Of a stretch of 5,067 nt of DNA, positions 1 through 5,067 are shown in pieces. The DNA is from Nitrosomonas sp. (GTDB lineage: Bacteria > Pseudomonadota > Gammaproteobacteria > Burkholderiales > Nitrosomonadaceae). The stretch is taken from NCBI GenBank assembly GCA_021774205.1, contig JAJFJI010000230.1, forward strand, positions 1 through 5,067, given 5' to 3'. The notes below the pieces were generated by a model. It saw only the letters and a program-made list of their open reading frames with translations. It did no database searches and was not told the origin of the DNA. The stretch's first letter is position 1, and every line of letters starts with the position of its first letter. Both the position numbers and the translations under genes were made by a program.

Positions 1-240
1 GCGCCCTATTTCGTTGAAGTACGCGGCGCACCGATACCAAAGCAAACATTAGTTGCTGAAATTTTATCCAAGCATGGATTAGAACCTGAATCGGTACTAA
101 TGATTGGCGACGCCTTGGTTGATTATGAAAGCGCGCAATCCAATGGCATCGCATTTCTTGGGCGCGTGCACCCGGACGACCAGAATATCTTTCCTACTGA
201 TGTCGCAACGGTTCCGGATCTACGTACACTAGCAACATGA
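1..240 (+). CDS. HAD-superfamily hydrolase, C-terminal end (partial)
   Basis: This is an open frame from base 1 to a TGA at 238-240, giving the last 79 residues of a protein that begins outside the window. What is visible matches the C-terminal third of a class I HAD phosphatase of the phosphoglycolate-phosphatase type. GAPIPK, at residues 9-14, supplies the motif III lysine. VLMIGDALVDYESA, at 32-45, is motif IV, in which D37 and D41 would hold the catalytic Mg2+. GIAFLGRV follows, as is usual for the strand after motif IV. The nucleophile Asp (motif I) and the cap domain that sets substrate choice are not in view, so the substrate cannot be named; a sugar phosphate or phosphoglycolate is a reasonable guess. 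The stop overlaps the ATG of the downstream lactonase by four bases (ATGA), so the two genes are very likely co-transcribed and translationally coupled. Confidence 0.85.
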   Translation, partial: APYFVEVRGAPIPKQTLVAEILSKHGLEPESVLMIGDALVDYESAQSNGIAFLGRVHPDDQNIFPTDVATVPDLRTLAT

Positions 241-923
241 TTCAACGACACACCTTCGCTAACCTGAATCAGCTTGCCGCTAATTTTGTGGATTATTCCG
301 CTTCAGTATTGCATGATGCCCTGGCCAAGAATCGGAAAGCAAGTCTGGTCGTCCCAGGTGGCAATACGCCACGCCATTACCTGCCGTTACTTGCCCGACA
401 ACCTCTGCGCTGGCAGGATGTCACGGTGACGTTAAGTGATGAGCGCTGGGTAGATACAAAAACAGCCGCATCCAATGAACGTCTGATAACAGAACATTTT
501 TTAACACATATGCTTGAAGCTGCCAGTTTTGTTGGGCTAAAAACCCATCACAGCCGCCCTTCACAAGCCATTGAAACCGTACACAAACGCCTTGCTAATA
601 TGCCACTGCCATTTGACCTGACGGTACTAGGTCTGGGTGAAGATGGGCACATCGCCTCTTTGTTTCCTGGTATGAATCCAGATCTAACGACCGCTCATTT
701 ATGTCTCTCCGCTGAACCACCCATTGCCCCCTCGCCACGCATCAGCCTAACCCTCACGACACTTGCCGACAGCAGAAACATCGCTGTGGTTGTAACCGGT
801 AGCAACAAAAGACGCCTCATTGACAAATTAACCAGCGCACCCCCCGACCAACAAATCCCATTTGCCTGGTTAATTCAACGCAGCCATTCACCGATTATGA
901 TTTTTGAAACTGACAACGCTTAA
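237..923 (+). CDS. pgl: 6-phosphogluconolactonase (DevB/Pgl family)
   Basis: The 228-residue product is a normal length for the bacterial DevB-type enzyme. It hydrolyses 6-phosphoglucono-1,5-lactone to 6-phosphogluconate in the cytosol, between Zwf and Gnd or the Entner-Doudoroff branch. Family signatures occur in order: VPGGNTPRHYLPLL (39-52) is the phosphate-binding glycine loop; SDERWV (67-72) and SNERL (79-83) are the paired conserved blocks; LTVLGLGEDGHIASLFPG (128-145) is the diagnostic G-x-G-x-DGH-x-ASLFPG active-site motif with its catalytic His; PRISLTL (167-173) is the conserved C-terminal phosphate-contact strand. The fold is shared with glucosamine-6-phosphate deaminase, but the GEDGHIASLFPG form and the length favour lactonase. 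The ATG at 237 overlaps the upstream stop and no clear Shine-Dalgarno sequence precedes it, which fits translational coupling to the HAD gene. No zwf or other pathway gene is visible, though one could lie upstream of the window. Confidence 0.93.
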   Translation: MIQRHTFANLNQLAANFVDYSASVLHDALAKNRKASLVVPGGNTPRHYLPLLARQPLRWQDVTVTLSDERWVDTKTAASNERLITEHFLTHMLEAASFVGLKTHHSRPSQAIETVHKRLANMPLPFDLTVLGLGEDGHIASLFPGMNPDLTTAHLCLSAEPPIAPSPRISLTLTTLADSRNIAVVVTGSNKRRLIDKLTSAPPDQQIPFAWLIQRSHSPIMIFETDNA

Positions 924-1001
924 ATAATCTGCATTAACACTTTTCATAAGCAACGATAACGTTCAAAATAACGGGTATATTTAACAAATAATTTTTTGAT
1001 T
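924..1001. other. AT-rich intergenic leader before the phoX-like gene
   Basis: This 78-bp gap separates pgl from the phoX-like gene. It has no hairpin followed by a T-tract, so read-through from pgl is possible. A TATATT hexamer at 976-981 matches a -10 box at five of six positions and lies 20 bp before the ATG, but the -35 region 17 bp upstream (ACGATA) is poor. An AACGTT palindrome and three AACG repeats lie at about 952-974. I could not fit a convincing pair of Pho-box half-sites, so PhoB control of the following gene is not supported here. Confidence 0.4.
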
Positions 1002-2177
1002 ATGGCTCAGCACTTATTTAATCCCAAACGCCGGGAACTTCTTCGCTTTGGTTTTTGGGGGATGAGCGCTTTTGTTGGCAATAGCCTGCTTCCAGCATCC
1101 ATCAAAGCAGCAGCATTAGCGCAACCCTCTATTGGCATGTTACAACCACCCGACAAAAACGGCATACGATTACCAAAAGGATTTTTTTCCCGCATCGTGG
1201 CCTATTCGGGACAAAATCTTTTTAGCTATCATTGGCATGCAGAACCTGACGGCGGCGCAACATTCGCCACAACCGATGGTGGCTGGATCTATGTTTCTAA
1301 CAGCGAAATGGAAAAAAAATTAGGCGGCGTTGGCGCATTACGATTCGACAGTAACGGAAAACTCATAAACGCCTATCCCATTTTAACAAATACCAGTCGC
1401 AACTGTGCCGGTGGCCACACGCCCTGGCAAACATGGTTATCTTGCGAAGAAATTGAAAAAGGTCAGGTTTGGGAATGCGACCCCTTTGGCAAGAAAGAAG
1501 CGCTGGCAAGAAAAGCACTGGGCTTATTTAAGCACGAAGCTGTTGCAGTAGATACTAAAAATATGCAGCTTTATCTAACGGAAGACGAACCGGATAGCTG
1601 TTTGTACCGCTATACCGCAAATTCAAACTGTGCCAAAGGTTATCCTGACCTGGATGATGGTTATCTTGAAGTCGCAGAAATCATCAATGGCCGGATGGGC
1701 AAACTACGCTGGCATGCGCTGCCAGACCCATTGGCGAACTCGACACCCACACGCAAACAAATAAAAGAAAGCGCACATTTTGATGGCGGGGAAGGCATCT
1801 GGTACCACCAGGAGATTATTTATTTTACAACCAAAGGCGACGACCGAGTCTGGGCCTATGATATCAAAAATAACGACCTCAGCATTATTTATAATGCCGC
1901 CTTACATATTCAGCCTGTGCTAACTGGTGTGGACAATATAACTGCCAACACTGCGGGAGAATTACTCGTCGCCGAAGATGGTGGTAATATGCAAATTGTC
2001 ATTATTCCAAGACAAGGGGAAGTCTATCCTTTGCTGCAAGTTATCGGCCATGACCGTTCGGAAATAACCGGCCCAGCCTTTAGCCCGGATGGATCCCGGC
2101 TTTTTTTCAGTTCTCAAAGAGGAAAAACAGGGAAATCTGAAGATGGCGTAACTTTTGAGATAACAGGTCCTTTTTAG
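1002..2177 (+). CDS. Tat-exported PhoX/DUF839-family phosphatase-like protein
   Basis: Starting at ATG 1002 the product has 391 residues; a TTG six bases earlier is a less likely start. The N terminus carries a twin-arginine signal: KRRELLRFG at 9-17, a hydrophobic stretch to about residue 30, and a possible cleavage site after ALA (38-40). Conserved blocks typical of the PhoX/DUF839 beta-propeller family follow. NCAGGHTPWQTWLSCEE lies at 134-150, KHEAVAVD at 177-184, YLTEDEPDSCLYRY at 191-204, HFDGGEGIWY at 259-268, ELLVAEDGGN at 320-329, SPDGSRLFFS at 361-370 and the family-like end EITGPF at 386-391. PhoX enzymes are Ca/Fe-dependent alkaline phosphatases that release phosphate from organic esters outside the cytoplasm. 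This copy belongs to the shorter group of about 400 residues rather than the PhoX of about 600, so phosphatase activity is an inference; another phosphoesterase or binding role is possible. The start lacks a good Shine-Dalgarno sequence. It lies downstream of pgl on the same strand and converges on the GGDEF gene. Confidence 0.88.
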   Translation: MAQHLFNPKRRELLRFGFWGMSAFVGNSLLPASIKAAALAQPSIGMLQPPDKNGIRLPKGFFSRIVAYSGQNLFSYHWHAEPDGGATFATTDGGWIYVSNSEMEKKLGGVGALRFDSNGKLINAYPILTNTSRNCAGGHTPWQTWLSCEEIEKGQVWECDPFGKKEALARKALGLFKHEAVAVDTKNMQLYLTEDEPDSCLYRYTANSNCAKGYPDLDDGYLEVAEIINGRMGKLRWHALPDPLANSTPTRKQIKESAHFDGGEGIWYHQEIIYFTTKGDDRVWAYDIKNNDLSIIYNAALHIQPVLTGVDNITANTAGELLVAEDGGNMQIVIIPRQGEVYPLLQVIGHDRSEITGPAFSPDGSRLFFSSQRGKTGKSEDGVTFEITGPF

Positions 2178-2214
2178 CCACTCAAGAACGACCGCGTTAA
2201 CGACAATTGTCAAA
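2178..2214. other. convergent gap with two abutting palindromes
   Basis: The 37-bp gap between two convergent stop codons contains CGTTAACG (2195-2202) and GACAATTGTC (2202-2211), two perfect palindromes that share one base. Neither has a loop or an adjoining T-tract, so this is not a standard intrinsic terminator. A bidirectional transcription end must lie here or within the flanking genes, but I cannot identify it. Confidence 0.35.
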
Positions 2215-3144
2215 TTAGTTGGATCGTGACCGGGACAAAATTGCTGCTACACTTGATTTGTCTTGCCTGATGATATGTGGCAGGGTAGAAACTTTATTTT
2301 TGCCACTATTTTTCGATAATAATAAGGCCTCCTCTGCGCGCCGATATAACATTCTTTTATTATCTTTTGGTTCAAGTGTTGCAATACCAATACTGACAGT
2401 AATATTTTTCTCTTCCAATTTAAGATTGGTCGCAACTTTTTTACAAACTGCATCCCCAACTCGCTTTGCTTCAGCAATCCCTGTTTCTGGAAATAAAATT
2501 GCAAACTTACCGCCGGCTAACCGATACAAAACATCACATTTTCTAATATTACTCTCAAGTTCTTTTGCAACTTTCTTGATGACATCATCACCACAATGAT
2601 ATCCATGGGTATCGTTAATCAACGTTAATTGATCAACATCAATAATAGCTATCGACAAGTACCGCTGATATCTTTTAGTGCGGAAAAATTCACCATCTAG
2701 TCCCTGCTCAAACGCAAGCTGATTATTCGTCAGTGTTAACGGGTCGACCACACATTGTGTTTTTAATAATGAAACATCTGCTTCTGTTTTTTTTATCCTA
2801 AAAACCATCATCGCTGTGATAAAAATCACTAATATAGCAAGGACCCGATTAATAATAACGGCATTTACCGGACTTAAACCAATAGGCGACAGATAGTAAC
2901 CAACCAGTGTAAACATTACCCCCATTGTAGCAATAACGTAGGTTACGGCACGACCCTTTACCCACAAGCTACCAAATACAACAATGCCATAGGGCACACC
3001 TGCAGCGATACCTAATGGTGAAATAAAATCAAAAATTAGGACGGCAATCATCGCGACTAATAGCACCATATAATTGGCGCGATCCGCATATTCTCTGAAA
3101 AGAAACCTCAGCTGAGCAACAAATGGGAGATTCTGACTATGCAT
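2215..3144 (-). CDS. membrane GGDEF-domain protein with degenerate active site
   Basis: The 309-residue protein has four hydrophobic segments at about residues 25-42, 44-62, 67-84 and 95-115. A short linker (116-133) and a GGDEF domain (134-286) follow. Domain landmarks are DPLTLTNNQLAF (134-145, for DPLTGLxNRRxF), IIDVDQLTLINDTHGYHCGDD (starting at 167, for the DxDxFKxxND block), YRLAGGKF (207-214), TVSIGIA (249-255) and AEEALLLSKNSGKNKV (270-285). The signature GGDEF is replaced by AGGKF (210-214), losing the acidic pair that binds metal and GTP, and the DxDxFK block reads DVDQLT. Diguanylate cyclase activity is therefore unlikely. The inhibitory-site RxxD motif (R201-K-C-D204), correctly spaced five residues before the motif, is intact, so it may bind c-di-GMP as a receptor. 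The ATG at 3144 has an AGGTAGG ribosome binding site five bases upstream. The last 20 or so residues are basic and Ser-rich beyond the domain. Confidence 0.88.
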   Translation of the reverse strand: MHSQNLPFVAQLRFLFREYADRANYMVLLVAMIAVLIFDFISPLGIAAGVPYGIVVFGSLWVKGRAVTYVIATMGVMFTLVGYYLSPIGLSPVNAVIINRVLAILVIFITAMMVFRIKKTEADVSLLKTQCVVDPLTLTNNQLAFEQGLDGEFFRTKRYQRYLSIAIIDVDQLTLINDTHGYHCGDDVIKKVAKELESNIRKCDVLYRLAGGKFAILFPETGIAEAKRVGDAVCKKVATNLKLEEKNITVSIGIATLEPKDNKRMLYRRAEEALLLSKNSGKNKVSTLPHIIRQDKSSVAAILSRSRSN

Positions 3145-3148
3145 ATAA

Positions 3149-3170
3149 ACCTACCTATCATTTGGTGGGT
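3149..3170 (-). promoter_or_regulatory. hairpin covering the Shine-Dalgarno of the GGDEF gene
   Basis: Read on the - strand, ACCCACC (3170-3164) can pair with GGTAGGT (3155-3149) around an eight-base loop, giving six pairs with one C-A mismatch. The 3' arm overlaps the Shine-Dalgarno AGGTAGG (3156-3150), which stands five bases before the ATG at 3144. If it forms in mRNA, it would hide the ribosome binding site. The pairing is seen in the sequence; a regulatory role is inference. Confidence 0.4.
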
Positions 3171-3194
3171 AGAATGTGCTGACTGGTCTGGTCA

Positions 3195-3224
3195 AAAATA
3201 AACTGTCAACATATTGATTGTAAA
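3195..3224 (-). promoter_or_regulatory. candidate sigma70 promoter of the GGDEF gene
   Basis: On the - strand, TTTACA (3224-3219, five of six to TTGACA) and TATTTT (3200-3195, four of six to TATAAT) are separated by 18 bp. Transcription would begin near 3188 and give a leader of about 45 bases that includes the hairpin over the ribosome binding site. A second TTGACA lies within the spacer at about 3210-3205 but has no matching -10 box. The match is weak and the region is AT-rich, so this is tentative. Confidence 0.3.
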
Positions 3225-3261
3225 ATAATACAGAATAGACGCTCTAAAACGACATGCAGAA

Positions 3262-3276
3262 TATACGCAACGTATA
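3262..3276. repeat. short dyad, possible operator
   Basis: TATACG-CAA-CGTATA is a perfect inverted repeat with six-base arms and a three-base centre. It lies about 40 bp upstream of the candidate -35 box of the GGDEF gene, a place where activators bind. Six-base arms can arise by chance in AT-rich DNA, so the operator reading is only a suggestion. Confidence 0.3.
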
Positions 3277-3511
3277 AAAACAATGCAATAAGCAATTTAA
3301 TTAATTTCCAGCACTCATGCTATATATCGGGACATGTCTTACATATCCAAACATAGAAAACACCAATAAACTAGGAAGATCCTGCGACATTCTTATCCAT
3401 TACATCAACATGCCCACTTCTATCAAATAAATTTCACATTGTCCAGTATGACCCAAGATAATAGAAAACTAAGCATAGCAATACGGTCCCAACAGTTAAA
3501 AATCTCTATCA

Positions 3512-4645
3512 CCTTACAATGTGAAAGCCGGAAAAAATTCTCCCCTGGCAATCACTTTAATTTCTTTTTTTAAATCAAAACCAATTAACACATCGCAAAC
3601 CAGGCGCAATCCTTCACGCAATGGCATGCCGACCGAATTGCTGAATTCCAATCGCGCCGCTCCGATACCACCCGCGGCGCCATCCACGGTCATAAAATCG
3701 GAACGGATTCCCGTTTTTATCATTGCCTGGCAAAGCGAGATAAATTCACTCGGCCTACCCACACAGAGTTTAAAGCCGGTCGGCTTACCACCAGACAAAT
3801 CACGTAGTTTTTGCAAAAAAACCATCATTTCAACAGGTGTAGCAAAAGCACTATGTACCGAAGGCGACAACACGGTCGTATAAGTTTCTACACCACGTAT
3901 ACCGGCAATTTCCGGCGTATTTTTTGTTGCCGGCAAAATACCGCCATGACCCGGCTTAGCGCCTTGCGACAACTTGATTTCAACCATTCTAATATTTTCA
4001 TGCGAAGCTGTTGCTGCAAAGGCTTCTTCACAGAATAGCCCCATTTTAGTACGACAACCAAAATAACCGGTTCCAATTTGCCAGATTAAGTCTCCATTAT
4101 TTTCCAATTGATATGGACTAACGCCTCCCTCCCCTGTGTTATGCGCAAATCCGCCGATTTTTGCACCCGGATTCAATGCGTGTATGGCATTTTACTCAAT
4201 GCCCTAAGCTCATCGCAGAAATATTTAATAGGCTAGCATATAGGGTTTCGTACAAGCCGTACCGCCGATTAACACCCGAGAATGGGGTTTTTTGCCTTGC
4301 AAATGAAAAGCTGCCATTGAATGCGCAAACCATTCATAGCCCAGACGATAGGTATTCTTTTTAGTTCCATAAGGCATGGAACCCAAATTGTGTTTGGCGC
4401 ATTGATAAATGACCAATCGGAACATCCTGTTAACCGGTGCGCCATCGATATCCGATTCAATGAAATATTGCCGCACAAATTCGATTAATCAGCGACCACG
4501 GCTAAGCAATGGAAAATTCCGCCGCAACGAATCCTTGCGGCACGGCGACCAGCAACAAGAACAACCCTTTCTCAGGCTCAAACAAGGTGATCATCCCGAT
4601 GACCAGCAGACCGAGTATCGTCATTAAAACAAAGATGATTCACAT
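3512..4645 (-). pseudogene. FMN-binding glutamate-synthase-family protein, decayed
   Basis: The reading frame follows the FMN-binding glutamate synthase family (membrane-anchored relatives of the GltB synthase domain) in pieces. The ATG at 4645 has a good ribosome binding site (CAGGG about 6 bases upstream), but codon 2 is TGA (4642-4640), perhaps from CGA. A hydrophobic segment (LGLLVIGMITLF, then LFLLLVAVP) follows to about 4540. There the frame shifts and a dozen or so family residues seem to be missing before KDSLRRNFPLLSRGR. TGA at 4491-4489 probably replaces Trp before LIEF, and RQYFIESDIDGAPVNR continues well. Single-base losses are inferred near 4237-4242, 4201 and 4190, in the stretch recoverable as LLNISAMSLG-LSK-AIHALNPGAK. 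An intact 663-base stretch (4176-3514) holds KIGGFAHNTGEGGVSPY, LIWQIGTGYFGCRT, LSQGAKPGHGGILPA and LEFSNSVGMPLREGL. Another shift at about 3536-3540 precedes IFSGFHIVR, where homology stops at 3512. The C-terminal part with the expected CPTGVA-type block is absent. The usual DGGEGGTGAAP reads DGAAGGIGAAR. It is almost certainly non-functional. Confidence 0.88.
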
Positions 4646-4655
4646 ATAGATCCCT

Positions 4656-4661
4656 GTTATA
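4656..4661 (-). promoter_or_regulatory. candidate -10 box of the decayed synthase gene
   Basis: TATAAC on the - strand (4661-4656) matches the -10 consensus at five of six positions but lies only 10 bp before the old ATG at 4645, so it would give a very short leader and would overlap the ribosome binding site region. The -35 position 17 bp upstream (CTTCAT) is poor. This may be a relic or chance. Confidence 0.2.
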
Positions 4662-4682
4662 TCATGCCTAATTGATGAATGA

Positions 4683-4699
4683 AGCTAAATTAGTTAGCT
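4683..4699. repeat. dyad upstream of the relic's start
   Basis: AGCTAA and TTAGCT form perfect six-base inverted arms around a five-base centre, 38 bp before the old start codon at 4645. The position would overlap or abut a -35 element, as a repressor operator would. It may survive from when the synthase gene was active, or be chance. Confidence 0.3.
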
Positions 4700-4768
4700 A
4701 CCACACCAACCGCCTACCCATAAAATATCAACTGTAAAAAGCAGGTTCCATCAAAAGATTCTCTGCAA

Positions 4769-4810
4769 CATTCGTTTGATTTTGGTCAAGTTGATGCTAA
4801 GTAACGAATG
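4769..4810. repeat. 8-bp inverted repeat downstream of the EAL gene
   Basis: CATTCGTT (4769-4776) and AACGAATG (4803-4810) are perfect inverted copies with a 26-base spacer. The spacer itself holds a small TTGA/TCAA pair near 4777-4790. The repeat begins 38 bp after the EAL stop codon. There is no T-tract on either side, so it is a weak candidate for a transcript-end structure. Confidence 0.35.
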
Positions 4811-4847
4811 ACACGAATTTAACCAGCCTAACCATATTAGCAATCTT

Positions 4848-5067
4848 TCAAGCAGTTAATTTTCTGAGATTATCCGGGTATTTTTTATTGCTCAACAATT
4901 TTACAAGCGATTCAAAAGGAACAGGTCGGCTAAAATAGAATCCCTGTTGTAAGTGACAATGATGATCAAGCAATATTCGCATCTGTTGCTGCGTTTCGAC
5001 CCCCTCTGCAATGACTGCCAGGCTAAGATTTTTTCCAAGTCCAATAATTGCCTGCGTAATCATCAGA
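4848..5067 (-). CDS. EAL-domain protein, C-terminal end (partial)
   Basis: The frame is open to the window edge (one codon, CTG, is readable before the ATG at 5063), so the last 72 or so residues of a longer protein are seen, ending at the TGA at 4850-4848. They match the end of an EAL phosphodiesterase domain. IIGLGKNLSLAVIAEGVETQQQ contains the conserved AEGVE glutamate; LQQGFYFSRPVP contains the QGxxFSRP block with the conserved Gln that closes the active site. EAL enzymes hydrolyse c-di-GMP to pGpG. The residues visible here are intact, but the EAL motif and most metal ligands lie outside the window, so activity cannot be judged. The upstream part commonly carries sensory (PAS, GAF or membrane) and GGDEF domains, not visible here. 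About 16 residues follow the SRPVP block, a normal end. It reads in the same direction as the relic and the GGDEF gene. Confidence 0.9.
   Translation of the reverse strand, partial: LMITQAIIGLGKNLSLAVIAEGVETQQQMRILLDHHCHLQQGFYFSRPVPFESLVKLLSNKKYPDNLRKLTA

Larger units (their letters stand above)
3171..3511. other. intergenic region with no convincing gene
   Basis: About 340 bp separate the GGDEF leader from the truncated end of the glutamate-synthase relic. It is AT-rich with stop codons in every frame, and no codon pattern or recognisable protein remnant stands out. Visible structure includes a dyad TATACG-CAA-CGTATA (3262-3276), CAGAATA repeated directly at 3231 and 3257, a tandem CTGGT repeat near 3183-3192, and an 11-bp arm (3432-3442) repeated inverted at 3516-3526. 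The missing C-terminal part of the relic is not found here in either orientation. No intrinsic terminator or RNA gene is recognised. Confidence 0.5.
4646..4847. other. intergenic region between the relic and the EAL gene
   Basis: Some 200 bp without a gene lie downstream of the EAL gene and upstream of the relic's old start, both on the - strand. The stretch contains two inverted repeats, listed separately, and the relic's ribosome binding site. No T-tract terminator follows the EAL stop codon, and no recognisable protein remnant is present. Confidence 0.5.

Noticed and set aside
941..962. Possible Pho box upstream of the phoX-like gene (TTTTCATAAGCAACGATAAC)
   Set aside because: The match to the CTGTCAT half-site repeats is poor in both halves and the spacing does not fit.
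996..1001. TTG start giving two more residues on the phoX-like protein
   Set aside because: The ATG at 1002 is a stronger codon, keeps the whole Tat signal, and neither start has a better ribosome binding site.
2219..2599. 126-codon open frame on the + strand
   Set aside because: It lies entirely antisense to the GGDEF coding region and has no recognisable domain; it is a shadow frame.
3183..3193. Tandem CTGGT repeat as a possible repeat array or attachment site
   Set aside because: Only two copies of five bases; no spacer pattern or flanking integrase supports more.
3500..3512. Insertion sequence at the relic's truncation point
   Set aside because: No transposase remnant, terminal repeats of IS type or target duplication can be seen on either side of the breakpoint.
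3521..4038. Two + strand open frames of 120 and 75 codons
   Set aside because: Both are antisense to the conserved stretch of the glutamate-synthase relic, which explains their openness.
4225..4476. Open frame on the - strand that looks like a separate small gene (83 residues)
   Set aside because: Its translation (RQYFIESDIDGAPVNR and onward) is the N-terminal part of the glutamate-synthase family, continuous with the relic through frame changes on both sides.

Overview
The window looks like chromosomal DNA from a moderately AT-rich Gram-negative bacterium, probably a member of Pseudomonadota. A beta- or gammaproteobacterium, perhaps Nitrosomonas-like, would fit, but this is an impression from gene content and protein style, not a match. 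Supporting signs are a DevB-type 6-phosphogluconolactonase, a Tat-exported PhoX-type protein, cyclic-di-GMP turnover domains and an FMN-binding glutamate-synthase-family relic.

Left part, + strand (1-2177): the C-terminal end of a HAD-superfamily hydrolase overlaps by four bases (ATGA) the start of pgl, the second enzyme of the oxidative pentose-phosphate pathway. After a 78-bp AT-rich gap comes a PhoX/DUF839-family protein with a twin-arginine signal peptide, which probably acts outside the cytoplasm.

Middle, - strand (2215-3511): a four-helix membrane protein with a C-terminal GGDEF domain converges on the phoX-like gene. Its active-site motif is AGGKF instead of GGDEF, but the RxxD inhibitory-site motif is kept, so it looks like a c-di-GMP sensor more than a synthase. 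Its ribosome binding site lies inside a potential hairpin. Upstream are about 370 bp with no convincing gene.

Right part, - strand (3512-5067): a badly decayed FMN-binding glutamate-synthase-family gene covers 3512-4645. It carries two nonsense codons, at least five frame changes, a probable small internal deletion and a missing C-terminal part; its reading frame can still be followed piece by piece. After a 200-bp intergenic stretch with two inverted repeats comes the C-terminal end of an EAL-domain protein that runs off the window.

The genes do not form one obvious system. The two strongest themes are (i) sugar-phosphate metabolism next to an exported phosphatase-like protein, and (ii) a degenerate GGDEF protein and an EAL protein on either side of a dead metabolic gene. 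I see no CRISPR array, tRNA, rRNA, insertion sequence or convincing intrinsic terminator, and no strong evidence for an undescribed multi-gene system.
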